11,163 bases of DNA, taken from assembly GCA_022839995.1 (NCBI GenBank), contig JALHIN010000042.1, positions 1 through 11,163 of the forward strand. Direction: 5' to 3'. The stretch comes from 79-D21 sp022839995. GTDB lineage: Bacteria > Synergistota > Synergistia > Synergistales > 79-D21. Of the stretch, positions 1-5,540 are shown in pieces (within the stretch, counting starts at the first letter, position 1; the number at the start of each line of letters is the position of its first letter). The translations under genes were made by a program, and so were the position numbers. The notes beneath the pieces are model-generated. The model saw nothing but the letters and a program-made list of their open reading frames with translations. It was not told the origin of the DNA and searched no databases.

Positions 1-72
1 ACTACACTGTAACCGAAGTCCCGGTGGCTTTTTTGTCTTCCCACCGATTGCCGCCTTTTTCAGACGACCTTT

Positions 73-192
73 TTACAGCACTTTAGGGGCTTGATCAACG
101 GTATTAACCGAAACGCAAAGTCTTTCAGCTACTTCCTTTAGCTTTAGCCCCTTTTGTTTACGTATTTCCCGCAAGCTACCCAAACGTTGCAC
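73..192 (-). CDS. Short Cro-like helix-turn-helix reading frame, probably truncated
   Basis: A 39-codon frame reading leftward from a GTG (190-192; alternative TTG at 181-183) gives a peptide that looks like the first two thirds of an XRE/Cro helix-turn-helix: LREIRKQKG followed by KEVAERLCVSVNTV. The recognition-helix end is very like that of the repressor at 352 (VSLNTV). After NTV the family normally continues with a W/E-x-G segment. Here it reads DQAPKVL and stops, so the gene is either a very short Cro or a 3'-broken one. It is divergent from the repressor, as cro is from cI, with the operators between them. The ribosome site (AAAGGGGG) lies too close to the GTG to be convincing. The HTH pattern is visible; the Cro role is inferred. 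Confidence 0.4.
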   Translation of the reverse strand: MQRLGSLREIRKQKGLKLKEVAERLCVSVNTVDQAPKVL

Positions 193-214
193 CCCCTTTC
201 AGCACAAAGTGTAT

Positions 215-229
215 ATACGCAAAGTGTAG
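215..229. promoter_or_regulatory. Putative repressor operator O1 (imperfect)
   Basis: ATACG-CAAAG-TGTAG matches the CTACG-N5-CGTAG pattern of the two perfect sites at 257 and 307 in four of five positions in each arm. It lies next to the leftward Cro-like frame, where a lytic-side operator would be expected. Its centre is 42 bp from the next site, about four helical turns. CAAAGTGTA also occurs directly repeated here, at 204-212 and 220-228. Confidence 0.45.
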
Positions 230-256
230 AAGTAAATAGGCCCACGGAACTATTTT

Positions 257-271
257 CTACGTTATACGTAG
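257..271. promoter_or_regulatory. Putative repressor operator O2 (perfect inverted repeat)
   Basis: CTACG-TTATA-CGTAG is a perfect 5-bp inverted repeat with a 5-nt spacer. It shares arms and an upstream T-rich flank (TTTTCTACG) with the site at 307. The repeat between two divergent HTH reading frames suggests binding sites for the repressor encoded at 352. Confidence 0.6.
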
Positions 272-306
272 GCTAGGCTTCACCGCTAGCCGTCAATTGA
301 ATTTTT

Positions 307-321
307 CTACGAGTAGCGTAG
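307..321. promoter_or_regulatory. Putative repressor operator O3 (perfect inverted repeat)
   Basis: CTACG-AGTAG-CGTAG has the same arms and spacer length as the site at 257. It lies within a possible promoter for the repressor (TTGAAT at 297-302, TAGCAT at 319-324, 16-nt spacing), so occupancy would repress the repressor's own transcription. The promoter hexamers are weak matches; the operator is the stronger call. Confidence 0.55.
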
Positions 322-351
322 CATTAGGTTTTGAAAGGTTAGGTGTTGCCC

Positions 352-1035
352 ATGCTAGGGAGTAGATTGAAAGAGAAGAGAAAACAGGCGGGGTACACGC
401 TTGAGGATTTTTCAAAACAGATAGGAGTTTCATTAAACACGGTGTATCGCTGGGAGTCCGGTAAACACGAGCCCGACGATGACACTAAACGTCGAATTTG
501 CGCTCTCTTAGGTATTTCCCTCGGTTACCTTATGGGAGATACGCAAGAAACCGGTATGGAAATTTCGCCTAGGGTAACCCCTATTGCGAATCAAAAACTC
601 ATCCCCATCCTCCACCCCTCTTTCCTCGCCTGCGCGGGGGACGGGCACAATCTGCACGGGGTCACGATGGAAGCTTCTGAACACATCCCGCTTCCCGAAA
701 AAGACCTGGGCACAATTGGCGAGGCTCCCATTTTCGGAGTCCGCGTGGAGGGCACTTCAATGGAAGCCGCTGACATAAAGGACGGCTCGGTGGCGATCAT
801 CAACCCCAACCAGGAAATCAGGTATGGGGATCCCTGCCTGGTTTGCTTTGGCATCGACGAGGCAGCGATCAAATTCGTTTACCCACAGCCGGGAGGCGGA
901 CTAAGGATCGAGTCTGCGGATCCCTCCTACAAAAAACACCAGTTCACGAAGGAAGAAGTCGAAGGCGGACTAGTAAGGGTTGTCGGCCCTGTAGTGGCAA
1001 CGGTTTGGGTTGGGAAGCCGAAGAGGGGGATTTAA
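352..1035 (+). CDS. CI/LexA-type repressor: XRE helix-turn-helix plus S24 self-cleavage domain
   Basis: This 227-residue DNA-binding repressor probably keeps the element silent until host DNA damage triggers self-cleavage. Residues 1-62 form an XRE helix-turn-helix (SKQIGVSLNTVYRWESGK). Residues 85-220 form a peptidase S24 (LexA/UmuD) domain with a candidate Ala95-Gly96 cleavage bond (ACAGDG), catalytic Ser136 in EGTSM and catalytic Lys174 in AAIK. All catalytic parts are present, so an SOS-responsive repressor is expected. ATG at 352 is preferred because AGGTG at 341-345 sits at good spacing; an in-frame GTG at 343 adds three residues. The gene lies just downstream of three inverted-repeat operators and is divergent from a Cro-like frame, so autoregulation is likely. 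Family and catalytic residues are clear; the inducing signal is inferred. Confidence 0.9.
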   Translation: MLGSRLKEKRKQAGYTLEDFSKQIGVSLNTVYRWESGKHEPDDDTKRRICALLGISLGYLMGDTQETGMEISPRVTPIANQKLIPILHPSFLACAGDGHNLHGVTMEASEHIPLPEKDLGTIGEAPIFGVRVEGTSMEAADIKDGSVAIINPNQEIRYGDPCLVCFGIDEAAIKFVYPQPGGGLRIESADPSYKKHQFTKEEVEGGLVRVVGPVVATVWVGKPKRGI

Positions 1036-1104
1036 GGCTGCCTTGGAATTCTATTTGCCTTTCACGTTCTCTCATTCGAGCCACCCTTACAAGGCTTTGA
1101 GCGG

Positions 1105-1119
1105 AGTTAACGAGTAACT
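1105..1119. promoter_or_regulatory. Short palindrome upstream of the DUF6978-like/DUF1828 pair
   Basis: AGTTA-ACGAG-TAACT is a 5-5-5 perfect inverted repeat in the gap between the repressor and the next gene pair. Its geometry matches the left-end operators but its arms differ. It could be an operator for the downstream pair. No protein can be assigned, and a repeat of this size could arise by chance. Confidence 0.25.
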
Positions 1120-1161
1120 GCGCGGAAACAATCAGGCGAATTTCGGGGGAGGGGAAGTATC

Positions 1162-1647
1162 CTGTCGTACATCTTTTCCGACAACCAAATCAGGGCGCTG
1201 ATTGAAGAGGGGAAACCCTTTCCCCGCCGTGGAATCCGGCTCACAGAAAAATATGGACACCTTGAGTACAACTGCGAGTTCCAGGCTGAAACCGGAACCG
1301 TTTTTCGTCTGGTCATCCGGCAAAACTCAAAGAACAGAGAAGATTTCTCCGTGATTTTGGCGTGCCTGCCCCCTAACTCCAGTACCTTTTTCCGGCTAAG
1401 GCGTTACAATGGGAGAAGCCATGAACATACCAACAAGCTTGAACATGAAAGGTTTTATGACTTTCACATCCATACGGCGACTGAGCGTTATCAGGAAGAA
1501 GGGCAAAGGGAAGACGGGTACGCGGAACCGACAGATCGCTACTACGACCTGTATGGAGCAATTAATTGCATGATCGCTGATTGCGGGTTCCAAAAGGAAG
1601 ATCCCGAAACAGGTCAGACGTATTTGTTCCCAGGAGGGGAAGCATGA
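1162..1647 (+). CDS. DUF6978-like His-rich protein, probable non-ATG start
   Basis: The frame is open from 1111 to 1647, and protein-like sequence continues far upstream of its first common start codon (GTG 1351). From CTG 1162 it gives 161 residues. A strong ribosome site (GGGGGAGGGGA, 1145-1155) sits just before that CTG, and also before ATC 1159; there is no ATG, GTG or TTG between the upstream stop and 1351. The N-terminus reads as a helix (SDNQIRALIEEGK). A conserved-looking core follows: FRLVIRQ, RLRRYNG, HEHTN, DFHIH-ATERYQ, YAEPTDRYYD. These match my memory of the DUF6978 family, which has no known activity. The clustered His, Glu and Asp residues could be catalytic or metal-binding, but that is speculation. 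The stop overlaps the next start by ATGA, so the two are co-translated. A toxin or defence role is inferred from context only. Confidence 0.7.
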   Translation: MSYIFSDNQIRALIEEGKPFPRRGIRLTEKYGHLEYNCEFQAETGTVFRLVIRQNSKNREDFSVILACLPPNSSTFFRLRRYNGRSHEHTNKLEHERFYDFHIHTATERYQEEGQREDGYAEPTDRYYDLYGAINCMIADCGFQKEDPETGQTYLFPGGEA

Positions 1648-2426
1648 GCACCAATGAAGTTATCGAGAGAGAATTCAGAGAGAAGGTTTGCTCCGAAATC
1701 CGCCTCCATCCGGAGGGGATCGGTCGTTTTCGTGTTTTCACCCCTTTCCTCTATGACGACGGGGATAACCTTTCTATCGTTCTGAAGCGTAGCCCCAGCG
1801 GTACATGGCTTCTTTCCGACGAGGGGCATACTTTCATGCGCCTTACCTATGATCTTGATGAGAAGGACCTGCAGAGAGGCACTCGCCAGAAGATCATTGC
1901 CAATTCTTTGGCATACTTCAATGTGCAGGACCGTGACGGGGAGTTTCTGGTCGAAGTCCCGGACCAACAGTTTGGGGATGCTCTCTACTCATTCGTCCAA
2001 GCCCTGATTCACATCTCGGACGTGTCTTACCTCTCAAGGGAAAGGGTAAGAAGCACTTTTCTCGAGGACTTCAGAGCTTTCCTTACGAGGGTCATCCCCC
2101 GGGAACGCCTGGCTTTCAACTGGCATGACCCGAAGCTTGACTCTCAGGGGAAATATCAGGTGGATTGTAGAATCGAGGCATCCCCGACCCCGCTTTTCAC
2201 GTACGCGCTGGCAAGCGATGATCAAGTGCGGGATGCGACGATTGCACTGCTCCAGTTCGAAAAATGGGGTCTTGAATTCCGGTGCCTGGGGATTTTCGAA
2301 GACCAGGAACAAATCGGCCGGAAGGTCCTTTCGCGATTCACCGATGTCTGCGAAAGGCAATTCTCAAACCTGAGCAGCAACACCGACCGCATCGAAGGTT
2401 ACCTGAGGAAGGCAGTAAATGCCTGA
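1644..2426 (+). CDS. DUF1828/DUF1829-like protein, partner of the upstream gene
   Basis: This 260-residue cytosolic protein has no signal peptide or membrane segment. Residues 28-125 fit DUF1828 (RFRVFTPFLYDDGDNLSIVL, then WLLSDEGHTF). The second half, about 160-255, fits the DUF1829-like partner domain (DCRIEASPTPLFTYALASD and a helix-rich tail). Both names come from memory of the families, which occur in phages and accessory regions and have no established biochemical role. ATG 1644 overlaps the preceding stop by four bases and has an AGGAGGGG ribosome site, so it is preferred over an upstream in-frame TTG at 1581. A strong terminator 43 bp downstream closes the unit. The tight two-gene arrangement suggests a toxin-antitoxin or defence pair, not demonstrated here. 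Confidence 0.8.
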   Translation: MSTNEVIEREFREKVCSEIRLHPEGIGRFRVFTPFLYDDGDNLSIVLKRSPSGTWLLSDEGHTFMRLTYDLDEKDLQRGTRQKIIANSLAYFNVQDRDGEFLVEVPDQQFGDALYSFVQALIHISDVSYLSRERVRSTFLEDFRAFLTRVIPRERLAFNWHDPKLDSQGKYQVDCRIEASPTPLFTYALASDDQVRDATIALLQFEKWGLEFRCLGIFEDQEQIGRKVLSRFTDVCERQFSNLSSNTDRIEGYLRKAVNA

Positions 2427-2468
2427 TATGGGCAGGAGCTGTATCTGTTCAACTTGAACGAAAGAGAG

Positions 2469-2506
2469 GCCCGTGCGGGGAAAAACAATCTCCGCACAGG
2501 CTTTTT
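2469..2506 (+). terminator. Intrinsic terminator of the DUF6978-like/DUF1828 unit
   Basis: A 13-bp stem (GCCCGTGCGGGGA pairing with TCTCCGCACAGGC, one C-A mismatch and one G-U) with a 7-nt loop is followed directly by TTTTTC. It lies 43 bp after the DUF1828-like stop. Confidence 0.85.
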
Positions 2507-2645
2507 CTTGTAAACGAGTCCATCTCCCCCGATTAATGGCAGAAATTATGCGCCAGACTTTTCACGAGCTTCTATTCGGGCGTTTTTCTAATTTTTTACT
2601 CTTGAAGGAGCTAGAGAACAGGAACAGCTATGAGGATTACAGCTT

Positions 2646-2697
2646 TACTCGAAAAGAACTGACGACTTCTTTCTAGTTCTGTAACAGTTTTCGAGTA
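2646..2697 (+). repeat. Nested inverted repeats in the leader of the PDZ gene
   Basis: Outer arms TACTCGAAAA (2646-2655) and TTTTCGAGTA (2688-2697) are perfect complements. Directly inside the left arm, GAACT (2656-2660) pairs with AGTTC (2675-2679), leaving an 8-nt bulge on the right. No U-tract follows, so it is not an intrinsic terminator. It ends 33 bp before the PDZ-gene start and could be an mRNA leader structure or a protein-binding site. A 10-codon frame with a ribosome site (AGGAA, ATG 2630 to TGA 2662) runs into the left arm. The rest of 2507-2730 shows no convincing gene. Confidence 0.45.
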
Positions 2698-2730
2698 GGC
2701 CCCTTACTCTTCAATAACGGAGGCGATCTC

Positions 2731-3498
2731 ATGAAGCGGCTCCATCTTTTTTGCCTTCTGCTCTCATTCACTTTCACCTGCTTCTTTAGTTCCCCTGCCG
2801 GCGCAGAAATCCTCAAACCATTTGGCCCGGTTACAAAAGAGAGCATCATCCGCCAATACCTGCTTGGCAAAGAAAACCCGCCAGTCGTTGGCCTCTATGA
2901 AGTTCTTCAGATTGTTGTTCAGACTGAAAACATGAGTCCTTACGGGATCGTCGCTATTCTCAAGAACACCACGAAAGAAAAAACGGATTACGAATACCTG
3001 GGTATCTGGGTTGAGCAGAACGGAAAAACCGATTTCGAGATGAATGGCGCACTTTGTTGCCTGTTTAACCAACTGGCCCCCACCGTCTTCCGCGGCAAGA
3101 CATTCCCGGACCTTCTGGGACCAGCGCTTCAGATTGCGACGGTTCCGACCACCGCGATTTTCGAGCTCTCCGGGCCACTCCTCAAGACAACCTGGGGGAA
3201 AATGCCGACAACGCAGCCGATCAACCTTTTGCGCATCGATCTGGAAAAGGAACTCAAAGGGATAACTCACAAGCTCTTCGGAGCAAAACTCCAGAAGACT
3301 GCCGACGGGAACTTCCTGATTCTGGAGATTACTCCTGACTCGAAGAGCGCAAGGGCAAACCTAAGAAAAGGTGACATCATTTCCGCCATTGACAGCAAGC
3401 CGGCTAAGGGGATCCAGCTGGAGGAAGCCATGCGAGTTCTGGAAAGCGACATGTCAGTTATCCTGGACGTAATAAGGAGTAGTGCAAGATTTTCATGA
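2731..3498 (+). CDS. Exported PDZ-domain protein of unknown function, 3' end probably rearranged
   Basis: The 255-residue product starts with a typical Sec signal peptide (KR, then LFCLLLSFTFTCFF) and a likely signal peptidase I site after AGA (residue 25), so it should be periplasmic or surface-exposed. Residues 26-180 belong to no family I recognise. Residues 184-250 form a PDZ domain (LILEITPDSKSARANLRKGD followed by IISAIDSKPAKG), of the peptide-binding kind found in periplasmic proteases and secretion proteins. No protease catalytic motif is seen. The start has a good ribosome site (ACGGAGG, 8 nt upstream). The PDZ stops abruptly after VILDVIR, where the family usually continues with R-x-G. 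The last codons lie where base composition turns AT-rich and a foreign gene fragment begins, so the native C-terminus was probably replaced. Confidence 0.75.
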   Translation: MKRLHLFCLLLSFTFTCFFSSPAGAEILKPFGPVTKESIIRQYLLGKENPPVVGLYEVLQIVVQTENMSPYGIVAILKNTTKEKTDYEYLGIWVEQNGKTDFEMNGALCCLFNQLAPTVFRGKTFPDLLGPALQIATVPTTAIFELSGPLLKTTWGKMPTTQPINLLRIDLEKELKGITHKLFGAKLQKTADGNFLILEITPDSKSARANLRKGDIISAIDSKPAKGIQLEEAMRVLESDMSVILDVIRSSARFS

Positions 3499-3718
3499 AA
3501 TTGATCCTGCTTCAGATTTATTTAGATACCCATTAGGGAAAGATGGAAACCCAATGGAGAGAACCGTGTTACGGTTAGGAGATATCAGGGATACATTTGA
3601 AGAGCTTGAAGAAGGGCTAGAGGCTTTAGTTTTTTATGCCGATGATGTTGAAGAAAAAATTCGAGATGAAATCCTGAAAGAATATTTTCAGACTCTGCAA
3701 GAAGAAAATGAACAGTAA
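3482..3718 (+). pseudogene. 3' fragment of an AT-rich gene fused behind the PDZ gene
   Basis: The frame opens right after an in-frame stop and overlaps the end of the PDZ gene by 17 bases. Its GTG start has AAGGAG only 2 nt away, too close to work well. The product begins mid-domain (QDFHEIDPASDLFRYPLGKDGNP) and ends in an acidic helical tail. From memory, the DP-x-S-x-x-FRYP-x-x-K-x-G pattern occurs near the C-terminus of larger uncharacterised accessory-region proteins, so the N-terminal part is probably missing. Codon use is far more AT-rich than in the PDZ gene. It may instead be a real 77-78-residue protein, which I consider less likely. The stretch 3719-3928 holds no gene I can support; TAGAAT at 3898-3903 could be a -10 box for the next unit. 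Confidence 0.45.
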
Positions 3719-3928
3719 AAATAAATCCTACTAGACTTACAAGAACTACAATGGTGATAAAACAGATTGCCACTTCTTAGCCTTTCTCTTCTCCCCGAAC
3801 GATACTTTAGGAATCCATTGCTTCCCAATATTTACTGTCCGTCGATCAGGAATTATCCGATGGACATTTTCTGGCATTGGAGCGATCATGAAAAGTTAGA
3901 ATAAAGTGTATGCGAAGGAGGCCTCTAT

Positions 3929-4624
3929 ATGCCAAGCATCGCAGAACTTCATGCCGCATGCTCAGCCTACGCCTCTTCCGGGAATTTCGATCGATCCTAT
4001 GCTGCTTTTGTGAAAGCGACAGGAGGTGCCCCCAACCTTGCCAGGGAAGATCACCGAATGGCCCTTCTAAAGTGGCTCAATGCCTGGGGCTGCAGACAGT
4101 TTTCCCTGGAATGCCATGCACTCGCCTCCGAGGAACTCCTTTGCTGGAACGTCGAATTCATCGATAAGATCCCCGCTCCTTCCATGACACTCATCGATCT
4201 CCCCGAAAGCAGCCTGCCTGACATTCATGATGCCTACAATTCCCTTTGCCTTAAAACCGCTTCCCTAAGGGCTTCCCGAAGGGGCACCTTCCCTTCCAGC
4301 ATTAAGTTCTCCGAGACTGGAGCCTCAAAGATCCTATTCGCCCTCCGCCCCGACATCTTTCTACCGTGGGACCGAGCGATCAGGGAAAACTTTATCAAGG
4401 CCAGGCCCTGTTCTTCCTATGTGAATTTCCTCTGGGAAGCAAAGACACTAGCACTTGAAGTAAAGAGTGAATGCGAGAGAAAAGGAATTCCCCTGGCTGC
4501 CCTGCCCGCTATTTTGGGAAGGCCACGCTCTTCCATCCCAAAGCTTCTCGACGAATACAACTGGGGCGTCTGCTCAGCGGCTAACAGAAATCTACGGAAG
4601 CAACCAAGGAGTTCGGAGAGATGA
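3929..4624 (+). CDS. Unrecognised protein paired with a BglII-type nuclease
   Basis: This is a 231-residue soluble protein with no signal peptide or membrane segment. I do not recognise the family with confidence. The most distinctive part is residues 130-155, GASKILFALRPDIFLPWDRAIR. From memory, SK-x-L-x-x-L-x-P-x-x-F-x-x-W-D-x-x-IR patterns occur in small uncharacterised, possibly DNA-binding or glycosylase-like proteins. The C-terminal 20 residues are basic and low in structure. ATG 3929 follows a strong GAAGGAGG ribosome site with 8-nt spacing. Its stop overlaps the nuclease start by four bases (ATGA), so the two are translationally coupled and probably act together. It could be a specificity or control subunit, or an immunity protein. 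No methyltransferase motifs (FxGxG, DPPY/NPPY) are present. Confidence 0.75.
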   Translation: MPSIAELHAACSAYASSGNFDRSYAAFVKATGGAPNLAREDHRMALLKWLNAWGCRQFSLECHALASEELLCWNVEFIDKIPAPSMTLIDLPESSLPDIHDAYNSLCLKTASLRASRRGTFPSSIKFSETGASKILFALRPDIFLPWDRAIRENFIKARPCSSYVNFLWEAKTLALEVKSECERKGIPLAALPAILGRPRSSIPKLLDEYNWGVCSAANRNLRKQPRSSER

Positions 4625-5118
4625 AATTTACCGACTACAGCCACAGGCACGGGAGGGAGCTTCTCCAGTTGATGCAGCCGGATCTCTACCAGGAGATCCA
4701 GGACATCCTTTCCTTCCTACCCCCGTTCCCGCATGGGTCAAAAAAAGGAGATACGGTCAAGAAAGTCCTTGAGAATGCCTTTCGTGAAAAAGGCTGGTCA
4801 GCAGAGAAACCCGTCTCCCTTAGCAGGGGGAAAGGGGACTTCGTGGGCCTTTATAAGGCACCTGTAGCAATCGAGATGGAATGGTCTAGGTTCGAGATGT
4901 TCTTCAGAGACTTCTTCAGGTTCATGCTGCTCTATGAGCGGAAGGAAATAGATGTAGGAGTGGTTCTTACGTTTGATGAGATGGCCTACAAACGATGGGG
5001 GAACGTTGCACCACCCTGCAAATCAGCCCGAGCGAGCCTGGGAAGGCTGGTGGATTTCCTACAGGGGGATTATCTGACTGTGGTTAGGGTCCCGATCTGG
5101 TGCATTGGGATTGAGTAG
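4621..5118 (+). CDS. BglII/BstYI-family restriction endonuclease-like protein
   Basis: The 165-residue product resembles the BglII/BstYI type II restriction endonucleases, PD-(D/E)XK-fold dimers that cut palindromic DNA. The N-terminus (YSHRHGRELL then LYQEI) matches family members recalled from memory. The probable active site is Asp73 in GDF plus the E-x-E of VAIEMEW (Glu85, Glu87). Family enzymes have E-x-Q or E-x-E here, followed by a helix with R-D-x-x-x-F-R-x-x-x-L-Y and the strand IDVGVVLT, both clearly visible. It is shorter than BglII (223) or BstYI (203), so specificity loops are probably reduced. The usual D-to-E spacing is about 9 and here it is 12, a mild caution. The start overlaps the upstream stop (ATGA). 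No cognate methyltransferase is in the window, so either the pair works differently or host protection lies elsewhere. Confidence 0.75.
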   Translation: MKFTDYSHRHGRELLQLMQPDLYQEIQDILSFLPPFPHGSKKGDTVKKVLENAFREKGWSAEKPVSLSRGKGDFVGLYKAPVAIEMEWSRFEMFFRDFFRFMLLYERKEIDVGVVLTFDEMAYKRWGNVAPPCKSARASLGRLVDFLQGDYLTVVRVPIWCIGIE

Positions 5119-5155
5119 CATTTCGAAGAATAGATACCATAGGTTCATCTATTAT

Positions 5156-5176
5156 GTTTTACCTATTAGGTAAAAC
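5156..5176. promoter_or_regulatory. Palindromic operator of the HigBA-type module
   Basis: GTTTTACCTA and TAGGTAAAAC form a perfect 10-bp inverted repeat around a single T. It lies 22 bp before the toxin start and immediately after TATTAT (5150-5155), a possible -10 box, so a bound repressor would block initiation. HigA-type antitoxins autoregulate through such palindromes. Just upstream, AATAGAT (5129-5135) and ATCTATT (5147-5153) form a second inverted repeat that encloses an ACC-ATA-GGT core resembling the main site. Confidence 0.6.
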
Positions 5177-5198
5177 GTTTCGTTGACAGGTGATGACC

Positions 5199-5540
5199 TT
5201 GGACATATACTTTAAAACAAAGAACCTACGAGATTCATGCCTTTTAAAAAAGGATGCCATTAGACGGTGGGGGCACCCCCTAGCCTTAAGAATAATGCAG
5301 CGTATCAAAGAACTAGAGGCCGCTTCATCACTAGCTCAGATCAGTCACTTACCTCCACTCAGACTTCATGGGCTTGTCAACAATAGAGATGGTCAATTTG
5401 CAATCAGTGTCAATGATCGAATTCGCATGATCTTTATTCCATTTAATGATCCTGTACCTAGGCTACCTGACGGCAATGTAGACAAAACACAAGTTAGTAA
5501 AATTTTAATTCTGGAGGTGACAGATTATCATGATGACTAA
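5199..5540 (+). CDS. higB: HigB/RelE-family toxin
   Basis: This 113-residue protein fits the HigB group of the RelE superfamily, toxins that cut mRNA on the ribosome. Visible family features are DIYFKTKNLRD at the start, AIRRWG and ALRIMQRIKELEAA in the two N-terminal helices, PPLRLHGL, the strand pair GQFAISVNDRIRMIFIP, and the ILEVTDYH end. TTG 5199 is chosen because AGGTGA (5188-5193) sits 5 nt before it and family members begin at this point. An ATG at 5193 and a GTG at 5190 are in frame but overlap that ribosome site. The stop lies 11 bases inside the antitoxin gene. Toxin-first order is typical of hig loci. Base composition is more AT-rich than the genes on either side, pointing to separate acquisition. 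Confidence 0.85.
   Translation: MDIYFKTKNLRDSCLLKKDAIRRWGHPLALRIMQRIKELEAASSLAQISHLPPLRLHGLVNNRDGQFAISVNDRIRMIFIPFNDPVPRLPDGNVDKTQVSKILILEVTDYHDD

Noticed and set aside
22..46. CGGTGG/CCACCG hairpin near the left edge as a terminator
   Set aside because: The stem is only 6 bp with a 13-nt loop, and no T-run follows closely on either strand.
2473..2676. Plus-strand frame of 67 codons after the DUF1828-like gene
   Set aside because: It starts inside a strong terminator hairpin, has no usable ribosome site and shows no domain; the inner ATG at 2536 also lacks a ribosome site.
4417..4650. Minus-strand and alternative plus-strand frames across the BglII-type pair
   Set aside because: They are antisense or shifted copies of two genes that have good ribosome sites and coherent protein sequence.
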